Shown here one piece after another: positions 34,601 through 47,800 of a stretch of 64,000 bases of DNA. A model generated the notes under the pieces. The model worked only from the letters and a program-made list of their open reading frames with translations, made no database searches and had not been told where the DNA came from. The DNA is taken from NCBI GenBank assembly GCA_021464245.1, contig JADCRB010000013.1:8220895-8284894 (forward strand). Direction: 5' to 3'. Origin of the DNA: Carallia brachiata. Taxonomy: Eukaryota > Streptophyta > Magnoliopsida > Malpighiales > Rhizophoraceae. Numbering within the stretch: position 1 is the first letter of the stretch; every line of letters begins with the position of its first letter. Position numbers and translations under genes: made by a program.

Positions 34601-36410
34601 TGTACTATAGGCAGCACAGTATTTCCTGTTTTTATTGGTGTTTTTGGGTTTTTTGAGCTAAAAACCTGCGGTTATGTTTCAGGTTAATGAATACCAGCCT
34701 GGGGTGGGCTTATCCCCACACATAGACACTCATTCAGCATTTGGGGGATTAATATTTAGCCTTTCATTAGCAGGGCCTTGCATTATGGAGTTCAGGAGAT
34801 ATGTAGATGTCTCAAGTGCCTCCCTTCTTGATATGAAAGGGGAAAGTCCCAACAACTGTTTAAATTTGCGACGGAGATCTATATATCTTCCTCCTCGGTC
34901 CATGCTTCTGTTATCTGGGGAAGCACGTTATGCCTGGCATCATTACATTCCACCACAAGGTATATTATGCCAATTGCAGGGTGTCACTGCTTCTGTTTCT
35001 GGTGTTTCCGCTTACATGTTTCAAGTCTTTCCACTTTTAGTCAGTTGGTACTGCTTCTAAACATATGAATGTTAGTTATGAATGCAATGTTGTTTCCCAA
35101 TGCAATATGATTTTATCATGGTAGGAGCATGTATACATACATATTTTTTCGTGTATTTGATCAGCTTGTTTATGCTGAATTCAGATGCTAAAAATATCTT
35201 AAACTTCTTATCTCATCACCCATTCAATACAGCTGTTTTCTTTTTCTTTCACTTTCTATGGCTTCTCTCTTTCTCTCTCTCTCAAGTGCAATGGTAGGCA
35301 GTTCTGTTTTTAAAAAGAAAAGTGAACGAAAATAAAGAGGGGTTGGGCTGGAAATGCTTTGTTGTCTCATGTGTGGTTGTTTTACTAAAAGGCTTTAAAT
35401 TCTAATTGCTTCTCGCACTTGTTAACTGAAGCAAAGTTGGTAAGGTGAGATGGTTTGGAATTTTCCTTGGTGTCTAATATAGGAAGGCCCTCTTTATTGG
35501 TGGGTCGTCCATGTGGATTGGGGTGAGGTCGTCTCTCTGAACTATGACTTGGGCCACATTCTAGTCACTGTTAAAATCCCTTCACGCAAAACCCCTGACC
35601 CCTCCGCTCTCCCCCCCCCCCCCACCCCCCCAAAAAAAACCAAAAAAATAAAAAGCAAACCAAAGTGCTGACCTGTTTGTTTGCGGCTGTGTCCTTATAT
35701 GTGTGTGTCCTCGTGTTCTTATCCCTAATGAATGTTGATTATTACTTGTATTGCAGATAGATATGGTGAATGGCACGGTGATTAGAAGGGGTTCGAGAAG
35801 GGTGTCATTTACATTGCGTAAGGTGTGTGATCTTGAGTTCTTAGTTTGCTCTCCCTTCCAATTGTCTTGATATTGCTATTTTTTTTTTTTTAAATATTTT
35901 TTTTGAATTCATTGAGGGGATGTTTTCCTTATTAAATAGGGGTGAGTACATTTAGGCAGTTGGATAGCTTTTAATCCAAATTTCCAAAGCAAAGCATTTG
36001 ATTTTCCCTCTATGTATTAAATCTCTAGATGGTCAGTCATTTGGCATTGTTGCATTCAATACAATATTACCTTATACTGTATGTATAATGGAATGCTATC
36101 CCAACGTGTTTATATCTGTATATTGCTGTTTAAGGAGATCCGATCACCTGTTTGAAAATGGAAAAGGTGTCCGATATGCCATGCCAGTGAGAGGTTAGTC
36201 GCAGCCGAGCTTTCACTGAGAAACAGTTGTGGAATTTGCAAAGCAATAGCATGACCATTGGCATCAGGGCATTGTATGATCCATCTTGGCACTGCTATCA
36301 GCAAATATCTAAAGGAACTAAACTGTTTGTGTTTTACTCTGATTAATCTGCAGGTACGAAGAGATCCATGCCAATGCAAGTTTCCCCAATACTGTGATTC
36401 TCAAAGATAG
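31659..36410 (+). CDS. ALKBH8: ALKBH8-like tRNA wobble-uridine hydroxylase (RRM + AlkB 2OG-Fe(II) domain), 7 exons
   Basis: Plant ALKBH8 hydroxylates 5-methoxycarbonylmethyluridine at tRNA wobble positions; the methyltransferase is a separate protein (TRM9) in plants. Exons: 31659-31997, 32709-32804, 32929-33015, 34123-34248, 34683-34959, 35761-35822, 36354-36410 (stop TAG); 347 aa. An N-terminal RRM-like fold spans about residues 20-100 (NLYVANCGPAV, FSSFGEVEGV, ARVIVSYSN). The AlkB domain follows from about residue 115: IPGIHLLHDFVDSKEEQELL, RVQHYGYEFCYD, NEYQPGVGLSPHIDTHSAFG. The Fe(II) ligands would be His229, Asp231 and a distal His in WHHYI (about 303); the 2-oxoglutarate arginines lie in RRGSRRVSFTLRK. 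The C-terminus CQCKFPQYC is Cys-rich, as in the family. Exon 6 must start at the second of two AG acceptors 4 nt apart to stay in frame. The first ATG of the frame at 31659 was chosen; MKARF five residues later is an alternative. Confidence 0.9.
33744..33865. repeat. Perfect inverted repeat, 53-bp arms and 16-nt loop, in ALKBH8 intron 3
   Basis: The arms at 33744-33796 and 33813-33865 are exact reverse complements over 53 bp. The left arm starts TGATGAAGAATAGAGAAG and ends AGATCTCCTAAT; the right arm starts ATTAGGAGATCT. The loop is AAAGGGCAATATTATC. Transcribed with the gene, it would form a perfect 53-bp RNA hairpin inside the intron. It lacks the mismatches typical of old MITEs. Confidence 0.95.
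34318..34467 (+). mobile_element. Au-type SINE relic in ALKBH8 intron 4
   Basis: The sequence runs CTTGAGTTCGTAGGTTCAAG (B-box region), CAGCCTCTTTGTGAAAACAA, TGGTAAGGCGATGCAT, then CTCCACTGTGTGGGAGCTTC and GTGCCC into a T-run. This order (GTTCGAGTC, GCCTCTTTGC.AAA, GGTAAGGCTGCGTA, GTGGGAGCC.CGTGC, Tn) is that of the plant Au SINE family as I know it. It is diverged and probably inactive, in the same direction as the host gene. Confidence 0.65.
35611..35631 (+). repeat. C-run (13 C, A, 7 C) in ALKBH8 intron 5
   Basis: A long C tract on the sense strand, G-run on the template strand, upstream of the exon 6 acceptor. It resembles the G-run at 3478-3499 in opposite orientation. Likely length-variable and error-prone in sequencing. 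Confidence 0.85.
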
Positions 36411-38993
36411 GGAACTGGGGTTTCTCTTAACAACATAACAGACTCAATCCGAATTTTCGAGCCGTGCAAAATGAGATGGGCCAATTTTCATGGTCGCGAA
36501 CATACTACAACAGTAGGAGGTTGCAACTGAATTGATTGGTTGGGTGCATGGGCAAAGATGAACAGGGAAATGATAAGTGGAACTGATAGGAATCAATCTG
36601 GGTTTCTTGAACTGGATGATCTTTTATTTTTCTCGATCACAGTCCAGGATCCCTTTAAGATAATGATTCTTTTTTGATGGTAATGATAATGAATACTTAA
36701 TATTAATTTTTTCCTTCTTGATTGCAACTTAGATGGCTAAATTATATTTATCATGGTTGAACTTATTTGCTTGTTTTTTTTTTTTTTCACTTAATTTTAC
36801 TTTCATATAATTAAATTATCCACATGAGTTTTTTTTTTCTAATCTCTCTATCCTGTTAGCTTTACCAATGGAGCTCTATTGGATCTCTAAGGGATGATGA
36901 CGTGGTTAGTCTACTTGTGGCATTTTACTATCTAAATTTGCCTACATTTTACCATCCAATTTGTCTACACTATAATTTATAACCAAATAAGGAGAAAAAA
37001 AAAAAAAAAGCGAAGAACCTGGATAGCCTTTTATTTTCCTCGATCGTGGTGCTCTTGCTCTTGATTCCAGACGCCGATACAACAGATATAGATACGAAAA
37101 TATGTCATTTTTGAAAAAAAGTATGATATGAACATAACATAAACACAACTAAAAACTCAAAATAAATTTCACAATACATTTTTATTGGGTATATCTACTG
37201 AAAAATTTAATGTAAGAAAATATACAACTTGAAAAAAATTAAAATAAAATCTTCCTCCCTCCAATCCCATTTTTAAACTTTAAAAAGACAAGTATGGCCT
37301 ACTTTTAATTTTTAAATTTTTTTCCAAAACATTTCAATGAAGTGTCTGAAACGTATTTTTGATCTGTCCAAAAGAAGTCTAAGTCGTATTTGATTTTTTT
37401 AAAATTTTCTTTGGTGGACATGTTTTTAACGTAGCAACCATGTATCCGATGCATGACCATATCCAACACGTGTCCGACATAGACACTCCAACCAAAATGG
37501 CGTGTCTGTGCCACATAGAATAACTGAGCGCTGACACGGAAATAATTTTTCAAACTGTTGTTGTAGCTTGGATCCAAGTTGAAATTCATAGGATAAAGGG
37601 TTAAGTAGGGAGAGAGAGTGGGAGAGGCATACATTAGGGATTTATGCAGGTTTGAATCGGTTTGATTTTTATATTTAGCTTAAATTGTTTGTAACAGTTT
37701 GAAAATTTTTGAAACTATATAAGGTAAAACTAGTCAACTGTTATTAACAGTTGTTGGTTAATTTAGTTATGTTGACAGTTTGAACTATGATATAAGAGGA
37801 AATAAAATTCTGATTGAGGGTTTAAATTCTCGTGTCATAATGTGCGGTTTCTTTCACTGTTGGCTTCAGTTTTTATCCAAGATGATAACCTTTTTAAACT
37901 AGAAATTAATTAGCCTCGTTAGTCAATAGAAAAAAATAAATAAACAAATCTAGAATAAAAAAGAACCATAAAAATGATCTATCGAGAATTTAATTGTCAA
38001 CCATAAAAAACAACCATAAAAATGATCTTATCTCTTTTTCTTTATTTATTTTGTTTTTATCATGTAAAGAGTAATTTATACAGTAAAAATAATACTATTT
38101 CTTTTCATTTGATAAATTTTTATGTATAAATACATCAATATATTTTATAAGATTAATTTAGATAAGCTAAAGATAAAAAGATAACCTATTTTAATAAAAC
38201 AGAAATAAGATTTTTAGAATAATTATTTTCTTATTTAATTAGTAACAATTGGTGTTAATTTAATTAAAGATGATTATGATTTTATTTCATTTATCCCAGC
38301 AACAATCAAAATAACTATCAACATCAAAACCAAACGGAGCCTAAATACGGAGACTTGGTTCACAATTAGACTGTTATTATCAAAAAGGTAGGGTGTAGCC
38401 TAAAAAGTTGTTAACTGCCAAATATTACAATGACAATAAGGGAGGAATGATATATAGTTTTGGTCAAGGTAGACCAAAGAATCATGGGAATTATATAAGA
38501 TCTTCAAAACATATTCAAAATTAAAATAATTTATAAAAAAATATTCAAAATTGTAGACAAAGAAAAATAATCTATATCAGCAACAAGTGAAGACCTAAAA
38601 AAAAAAAAAAAAAAAGAAACTGGGGGATCTGGAAGATCTTGGGGATTTAATTACGAGTCGAAAATCTATCCCAAATAGATTTGGAATCAAACTTAAAACA
38701 GCAGTCATTAATATTCTAACATTATAAATCTCACACACGAACTTCCTATTTAGGATGATCAACCCTTATTGTAAATATTTATATATATATATACAAGTAC
38801 TACCCAAATCTCTTTCATCATTAGTTAACATGACCTCCTTTTCTTTTGCTCAGTTTCTTTATCATAAACACCCACAAGGGCAGTCGCGGCAGACAAGGAG
38901 AGATTTAGAGAGTTGAAGAAGATTACGAAGAAGAAGAAGAAGAAGAAAGAGCAAGTTTTTTTTTTTTTTGGATAATTAATTAATAAAAGGAAG
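36411..38993. other. Intergenic DNA and MYB gene promoter
   Basis: ALKBH8 3' flank, then AT-rich DNA with no gene recognised on either strand. Near the right end, TATATATATATA at 38780-38792 is a plausible TATA region about 200 bp upstream of the MYB start codon, and a GAA-rich leader follows. Confidence 0.4.
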
Positions 38994-41009
38994 ATGGCAG
39001 AGATAACAGCATCTGGAGTAGTAGTAGAAAGGATAATGTTAATAATAATAGTAATAAATAAGAGGAGGCATGCAGTGATGCTGTTTGGGGCTGATATCTC
39101 GTCACCAGCACCACCAACCAGGCACAATGTTGTTGTTCAAGAACAAGGCAACAGCATTGACATTGACATTGACAGTAGTAATAGTGTTGAGGCCTCGGTG
39201 ATTAATGGGATCCTCAGTGATACTAATAAAGCTGTTGGCGATAAGTCGTCGGTCGTCAGTTTCAAGAGAGCAAGCAAGAAGGGCAAGGCTGTGCATGACA
39301 GTAACAAGGGTATCGAATCTTTGTTAATTAATTAATGAACTGATTAATTAGTACCCACCTTCCCACATTAAATACTCTTGTTGTCTCTTTTTAATTTCAG
39401 TTTTCATATGTATCCGCTGTGAAATTTTGGTCTCTCCTTGTGTTATGTGTTACTGTTGATGTGTGTTCTTTTCAATCTTGAAACCCAACCCAAATATTCA
39501 AAGAAAATTTTATATGGAGACACATGTAGAATATTGTTAGATAATTGAATTTAAGGATCTACAATGATAATATTATTTAATAATTAAATTTATGAAAGAA
39601 ATAATAATAATAAAATGTTTAATATTATTAGATAGACTATATACGCTCTAAGTGAGTTATATGGTGTTGAGCCTCGATTTCAGATTGTCCTGACAATTAC
39701 TGTCGAAAAGAACAGGTCTATCTCAAACTGGATAAAACAATGAATTTTTTGTGTTAGCTAACTTAAATTCTACAATTTCAAGGCAATACTAATAGATTGG
39801 GACCTTTTTTTTTTTTATCCTTTCAGTTTTTACAAATTTTCCCATTTAATCTTTTTTTTTTAATTTGATGTTTTTGTAAGAAAAACCAAATGTCTATATG
39901 TGTACGGGTCTGTGCGTGCAGAGAGGGCACTGGTGGTGTATTAATATCTTGGTTAATCAAATTTTAAGTCTTATTTTTTAAATATTTTCCTTCTTCAGGC
40001 AAGGCGTGGACTGAGGATGAACATCTCCAGTTCTTAGCTGGTTTAAAGAAGTTTGGGAAGGGAAATTGGAAAAACATATCCAGAGACTTTGTACCTACTA
40101 GAACTCCAATGCAAGTTGCTAGCCATGCCCAGAAACACTTTGTTAGACAATCTCTGTCTGCCAAGAAGCCTAGATCAAGCATCTTTGACATTACGCTCGC
40201 TGACCATGTAAGCTCCCCGTCTCTCTATATTTATATATATGAAGCACACTAACACAAACCCAAAAAAAAGAAAAAAAACTATTATTGACTAAATAACTTA
40301 CAGATTCCACCTTCCCAAAATTCATTGTCAATTCTTGTTGGTTCTGAAACAGGCTGCCACTTCTCCTGCTTCAACGTCAAGAGATACTAGTAAAGCCGCC
40401 CCATCACCTGTAAGCCCATATAATTTCTCAATTTAGTTGGCACTTGCATCAGTTAGCTTAATTAACCACTTGAACAAGTTACTAATCATGCCAAGTTTCT
40501 TTTTTTCTTTTGGTTGGTGTGATGTATCTGCTGTAGACTCTTATTGTGCCGGCGGCTGAGATTAGGAAAGAGCATCCTACTCCTCTCCCTCCTTACTATC
40601 TTCCAGTTAATCCTCCTCTTGCAGCAGCAGCAGCAGCAGCAGCAGCTTATGGCCTTCCCAATTACCTTGGAATCTCGTACCCGGTAAGAATTTGTTCCAA
40701 TATTGTCAACCGTCTAAACCATCTATTGATTATTTATTTATTAATACTGGTTTCTTCAGATAACATAATTGCCAATTCAATTTGAAAATTTTAATTTTCA
40801 CTGGCAAGTAATTATATTTGACTTCGTATGCAACAAATTTCGTTGTGTTTAATTTCGTATGTACGATTAAGATTTGGTTAAAAAAAAAGTTTATTTCATC
40901 TATGCAGGTAGGATTTCATCATGCCGGAAAAAGCACAACTCTAACCAATAGTACCATGTTGAATCACCCATGGATAGCTTATTATTACCTCAAAAGCTCA
41001 TTGGTTTAG
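38994..41009 (+). CDS. Single-repeat MYB transcription factor of the SHAQKYF class, 5 exons
   Basis: A plant transcription factor with one MYB/SANT repeat. Exons: 38994-39309, 39999-40207, 40353-40409, 40537-40683, 40908-41009 (stop TAG); 276 aa, all junctions in frame. The repeat spans about residues 107-157: [36 protein letters not shown], then [14 protein letters not shown]. The recognition-helix signature reads SHAQKHF rather than SHAQKYF (Tyr to His). Upstream, VMLFGAD at about residues 28-34 resembles the R/KLFGV repression motif but is not exact. A nine-residue Ala run coded mostly by GCA begins near residue 223. The domain is closest in feel to the C-terminal repeat of DIVARICATA-like proteins, but no second repeat is present. 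Target genes cannot be inferred. The start is the first ATG of the frame, downstream of a TATA region at 38780. Confidence 0.85.
40621..40646 (+). repeat. (GCA)8 microsatellite coding poly-alanine in the MYB gene
   Basis: Eight GCA codons followed by GCT encode nine alanines in exon 4. Coding triplet repeats of this kind vary in length between alleles without breaking the frame. Confidence 0.9.
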
Positions 41010-44000
41010 CAGTTCAATATTGGTTTAGTCTTTGATTTTTCCTCCCCAGTTAATGCTGGTAAACACTGTTAATGATTAGTTAAAAATATTGGCTGTCATT
41101 GTTGTTGATGACATGTACATTTATAAGTAAATGAAATTTTATCTTTTTGTTACAGCTTATTATTGTTTCTTATCACTCCGCCTGGAAATATATGCAGCTG
41201 GAAATATTATAACCGCTGTTTTTTTTTTAAATGGAGGTTTGGAAATTATTCCTGATTAATAGCTTGTATTGCATTATTCAAGCCAAGGACTCTAACTAAA
41301 ATAAACAGATTATATGTCCTCTAATGCGCCCATTGTTAATGTACGTTGCCGCCGAAGTGGTAAATTGAAATAGGCAATTTGTTGGTACGACCAACCTCTT
41401 CCCTAATCATAAACTCGAGTTGACTCGATTAAGCTAGACTGGCGATCGGATATTACACCAATCCAATTTACCGAGAAATTTAGTTGTATTAATGATTGAC
41501 CAACTCGGCACGGTTGAATCGTTAAATTGGTGATTTGGACCCAATTTATTTCCTTCTTTTCAATTTTTTTAAAAAACATTTATTATTCACTTAGAGTTTA
41601 TAACATTACATTTTTATTGACTATGAAAAATACAAGATATACATAAATTTATATTGTTGGCCCACGAGTTCAATTAGTGAATCCGGTAGGAGTGACTCAA
41701 CTTTGTGCCGGGTTCAATACCATGCCATAAGCTGTAAGCGATTTTTTTTTTTTTTCCCCCCCAAAATAGAGGTAGGAACCCTATTAATCAATTAGGGTTC
41801 CTCCCTCCATTTGAATAAAAAAAAAAAAAAAGACCATACTAATCAATGACAGTTTTAGATAAACTAACACCACATAAGTCCTCAGCTTGTGATGCATCTA
41901 GAGGAGGACTACGAAGAACTTGGATTGAACCCCCAACTATAAATTAAAAGCAAGTGAAGCTAAACAATGTTCTACCCTTTCCCCTTTCCTATATTTCATG
42001 CTGGAGCCTCACGTCTCAATCTTTGTCAAGTAGACCCTCATAAGAAGCTTCTATATGACACTTATCTATTTGGGAACATACTGAGGAAGGGAGCATAGCA
42101 ATTTGCACTGCACACATTGTATTCGCCTCTGCTAACAGACTTGATTAGAGTAAGTCTATAGCAAATGATAACTGGCTTACTTTCCACCCTACTAAACTCG
42201 ATTGAACTAATTTATCTAAAATACCTTTATAAGTCACATTAGTAACTCGACCATGAATTGCATGCATGCATAAGTATTTGCCTAGATCCGATGTCAGCAA
42301 GACCACAGCTTCCTGGCTTATTTGCTAAGCTAATACCTGATTATCAATGTTCTTTGACAAAAACAACTGTGATTTAGCAAGATACGTACCCACGCTGCCC
42401 CGTGCTATCATAGAAATCAGTTAAACACTTCTTGATCGGAATAAGCCCTAATTTGGTGGTTTACTTTTCAGAATTTTTTTCAACGTAGTCTTAAATTGTT
42501 TTTTGAGTTTTTACTTGAATCCAATACCTTTAGAATCCGTCCCAATTCCGGTACTTTTTTTAATAGAAATTATTATACATACATGTTAAGTATTTAATAG
42601 AATATGCCCAAAAAAAAAAAAAAAAACCAAATATGCAGTGAAATACTTCTCAGTTTCTTCCCACTCCTCCACATTTTCTTCCTCATCATCGTCATTATCT
42701 TCTTTCACCATCCCTCCAATTTTGGTTGGGAGAAAAAATGATGGGCTCTAGTCAGTTAGTTTCTTCCGTTTAAAAAACATTCATTTGAGACGAATTCTAA
42801 CAGCGTATGACTCTAATTAAAACTAGATTTAGGATTACATTGAAAAAATTCCCAAAATTTTAAAGCCAAATCCAGTCTTATCTCCTTTTTAGTCACATCA
42901 ATTTGGACAAGGTTGGCCTCTCACCAAAAGAAATAATGAATGAATAAATAAACAAAAGAAAAGAAAAAATCATCTGCTAAAAAATATATGTAAAAGAGCT
43001 GCTGGGCCTTGTTGAAACAAAATAACAGGTCTCCATTCCCCAACGTACATCAATTGTAAGGGTATATGCGGGTGGGTTTGGAGCGGATTAATCCTTTTAT
43101 TTAAATGAAACTGTTGGTGGCAGTATAAAAAAAAATTTAAAATTGCAACCAAACTAATATAAGGTTGAAATCAACTAGATTGTCATTGGTAGTTGGGGTT
43201 AGTTTGATTGATTTGGCAGTTTGAACAATAATTTTAAAAATAATTTTTATAATTCATAGTATCCAAAAAGCTTGAAGTTATTAACTATTTTTTATAAGCC
43301 TTGACGATAGTGTATACATCAATACTGAAATAAAACTTATTAAATGGTGCCTTAGTTCTACAGTATTATTGGTATTATTAGATGAACAAAACTACTAATT
43401 ATCAAAACTACTAATTATCTTAAATATTTGAGTAAAAAATAAAAATTTATAAAACTCAAAATATAAAAGTATGGAAAGTGTTATGAACCTGTATATCAAA
43501 TTAGACAAGGAATGTTTAGTTTTTCTAATAATTAATATTTGAATCTTACTTTCAATGCACGTGAAGTGTGGATTAATCATACAATAATTAAGACGCTCAG
43601 TCCTTAATTTTTTTTAATGTTTTCCACAATATTCACAAACAAATGCATCTAAACAAAATGAAGACAAAAAAAAGAACAATCCAACAACAAAGTATGGTTG
43701 AGTTTGTGAAATGGTCAAATTTTTTCATGTGATCTATCTTTCTATATATAAAACATATTTTTGGTTTTGGTAATATTGTGAAAATGGTCACAATATTCAT
43801 CAATGTTTTATTTTTGTTTTTTCTTACAAAAGGAATAGTTATGCTTTACTAACAAGACCGTTGCTCTATGGTAAAAAGGGAAAATAAATTATCATAGCCT
43901 GGTAAAAATTTAATTTTGTCATAAATTGTTCTATTAAAATTAAGGATTTAAGAATTAACCGATCATTAAACTTGAAAGTTTAGAGGCTTAAGCTTAACTG

Positions 44001-44887
44001 GTTCAACCAATTTATTCTAGATTGAATGATATTTAATAATAAATCTATATTTATAACATTAGTAATAAAAAAATAAAAAATGGTAAATAAATATAATATA
44101 TTTGGTCTAAAAATTCATCTTCAATGATTACATTTCAATGTTTTTGACAAAATAATTATAAAAATACTTGATTTATATTAATTTTTTAATATTATTGACT
44201 AAACAAAAATTCAGATAAAATTTATGATTTAATTATAATTTTTAATTTTTAAGTGAAAATTAGCCCTGCTACAATCTGCTCGGTTTAAGACTCATAAACT
44301 TAAACTTTAAAATTTTGGCTAGAATTATTTAATTAGCACATTCCGAACCGAAGCCCTAATGGGTCCGTTTGTGAATACTAATTACAAGAGCGATAAAGGG
44401 AAGCACTTAGAGTATGGGGATTCGAGTCCTCTTTTGCTAAATAATTTGCTGGTCTACAATTCAGATGTAACCGATAATCGACTGTTTCCCTTTTGTCTGA
44501 AAATAGTTCATTTTAGTGTAAAAGTCAAAGCCAAAGACAACAGCAGGTTCAAAGAACTAATCAACATTTCATAGCATGAACGAGGGCCTTTTTGAAAAAC
44601 ACATCATAAATACTATGCAAAAATTGAACAAAATGGCAAAGGAACTAGAATTCTGATCTCATCGCATGAGCCCCCAAGATCACGACCTATGGTTCTAAAA
44701 AGAAGTATTAGTTCAGTCTCTTTCAACCGGAAGTTCAACATGGAGTTGGAACCAAAAACCACAATCGTTTCACTGGCAGAAAAGCGCTGAACTTTTGAAT
44801 CCAATGTCCAGATTCACATCCTTTTAATCCCCGTTGAACCTTGCTGCGGCAGCACAGGAAGTATTAGCTGATGACAGGTTGGTTACC
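41010..44887. other. Intergenic DNA between MYB and RING genes
   Basis: No gene recognised. AGGAACCCTA and TAGGGTTCCT at 41775-41803 form a short hairpin flanked by poly-T/C and poly-A runs, suggesting a small decayed element. A B-box-like GGGGTTCAATCCAAG occurs in reverse complement at about 41917-41935. The rest to 44887 is AT-rich, including the 3' flank of the minus-strand RING gene. Confidence 0.4.
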
Positions 44888-47800
44888 CTAGGTTTCTGCA
44901 GGCAATGGATCATATCTGCAAATGTCCCCACGACAAAGAGGACAAACCCTGCAGCCACGAACAGGTTAGCAAAATGTTCCAATATGCACGACAGTACCTT
45001 AAAAACAACGATAGCAATGGTTCATTATAGTTCTAGCAAAGGCTACAAACTTAGATTCATTGTGAGAGATCTTACTGAAAATGGAAACATATGCATGCTT
45101 AAGTTACTAAGAAACTTCCTCTTATACGAGCTTGGTGAATCCACAAGAGTGGGGTAAGCCAATTAATTTTGCAAGCCAACTGATGAATAAAGAAATTTTG
45201 TAGATATGCATCAGGATTCATAGGCATCGAACAATGTCAATACTATTGCACAGTGAAAAAGAGCAAGCTTTATTTTGGTCCTCATCTACAATCCACATTC
45301 ATGTGTACAACCTCTAGTTCTACTTCAGCGTTTATATAAACATACTCAACAGCAAGAGCGTGTCTAATATGAAGCAGGGATGAACTGATTACCTAAAATT
45401 TCCCCCAAGCATACTGTTATACCCCCTAAAATGCTCCTATGTGGTGAAAAGTGTAGGAATGAGAAGCTTGCATATGAAAAGAATTTAAAACGTGCACATA
45501 TAGGTATCGATATTTATATCTGCTACTACCAGTTGTAGGTTTGGGATTTAAGAGGCACAGATAAAACAACCCAAATCCACCTAATACCTGTGAATCTCCT
45601 TGAGCCACTTGTCTATACATGTTCTGTGAAATTCATGATGGCAAGGCAATACCCGCATGCAATCTCCTTCATCGTATTCCACAAGGCATATATAACATCT
45701 GTACATAGAAAAAAAAACATTTGAAAAAATATAAAAGGAAGAGTCTGCAATCAATAGGCGGAAAGAATTAAGAGATGCAATAAGCAACACAAGAGTTCCA
45801 AGATAATTCGCATAAAGAATGAAAAGATGCAATTATCAATGCAGGCGCAGACCAATCATCACAAACTAACCCTCCCCCCTCCACTGTCCCCACCCAAAGA
45901 GAAAAAGACTCTATGCAGCTCTATATTGCATATTCTTGAACGCATGCATGGTAAAGCACCACCCCCTCACCAGTACCACAATCACACATGGACACAATAC
46001 TATGTTAAGTCCCAAAATAGAGAACCGACTGAATGTATAATTTTAGAATTAGAAAAGTATCACTATTAATATCCATCAAATCTTGAAGAACAAAGTACTT
46101 TGACTCGAGGAATTAGTAACCCATCTTATAAAACACCTTGATAGCGACTCAAATGATACAATATGAAAACTAAAAAGGATGGAATATTCATATTCTAACA
46201 CAATAAGACTTTGAATTAAGAGCAGAATAATTTATTGGATACGATTATTCTGACCCCAAGTCCTACACTTAACTGTTTGAGTGTTAATCCCAAACAAGTT
46301 GGGGAACCTCTTGGCTATCTATGAAGGCAAGAATTTCAATGCAACTTAATCAGCCCATTAAACAAATTTTCAATTGCCAAGCATAAAAGTGAATATGCAA
46401 AATCTTACTTCCAGATGCTTAGCATCAAGCAAATGCCAATAATCCCGAGTAGAAAGATTTCAAGACCACAAGGCATAGTTATGTACTAGTCTATGCTTAC
46501 CAATTTGTGCCTCGATAGAAGCCATATTTCTTGTTGTGTTGAGTGTTTGGACCAACATATTTTTAACATGTTGCTCCTACAAACCAACGTCAATTTGAAT
46601 TTTAATTTTTTTTTTATCTCGCTCTATTCTTAGCTTTGTCCTTTCACATTCTTTTGGGTTTATCTTGTGTACCTCCCATGTGGTAAGTATGGTTTTCAAC
46701 AGGCCAACATAATTTATCACAAACATAAATTGTTTTCCAGTGCACTCAAACACTTGGAATGAGCACAAAAATTCTCAATCTCTTCCACATTGTCCACAGA
46801 CAATCAGCCATAATTTTGCAGAGTTTTCTAAACTTCAATCCATTAATTACCAAATCAACTTTAGTACAAATATTTTCTTTTAAGCCTTTCTTTTATGTCT
46901 TCATGTTTCTAAGGTATGTAGGAATAGATCTAAAGTGCACCTCTCACCCTCTTAAGGAAACTTTTCCCACACATACACCTTCTAGTGTGGTTATCCTCTA
47001 TGAATCCCTCACATACAACCATACATTCATGTTAAATCACAATTGCACATGCAAATGTTGATTTTAAAACTGACTTCCATAATGTTTTGATAAGAAAAAA
47101 AATCAAGGTATGTTGTAACCATTTGTAACATAATTTAAAATGAAAGGTAATTATATATAATTTGAAATGTCTTTTGGAATCAGATAATGTTCAGGATGCA
47201 TAAGGCCAATTAAGAAACCACAAGCTTTTCTATTGGCCTAGAACTACTCTTCCAGATGTGAATGTTAACGTTTTTCTATTTGATTGGCAAAGGGTTTGGT
47301 GACTTGAACTTAGACTTCTCACTCACAATTCTCAACTTTAACCATTAGGCCAAAACACAAATCCCTATGTGAAACCATGTAAATCAACCTGACATGGATG
47401 CAGCCAGAGAGTAGACATGGACGAGAAGAGCCGAGTAGTTGCTATAAATATAAGTTTCTAAAAAGCCAAAGGTGAATACCTTATAAAAGCAAATGATTTC
47501 AATTAATATATGATGTCAATGATCTTTAACCAGTAAACTCAATGTACAAGAAGAACAGTATCAATATTTCAAAATATTCACCAAGAAGCTATAAATGAAT
47601 GGGTGCTCCCATCCCATTTATGCAGCAAACAATATTTAAACATTAAACATAAATACTTACTGAGCTGCCTCTTCATTCTGATGCTTTTGGGACTTCACGT
47701 AAAATTTGACTGGCAAAGATTCCACAACTTCATTAGGTGCAGGAATGGAACCAAGTGACGATACAGAGGGCCGAGACGACAATACAACAGACTGCTGGTG

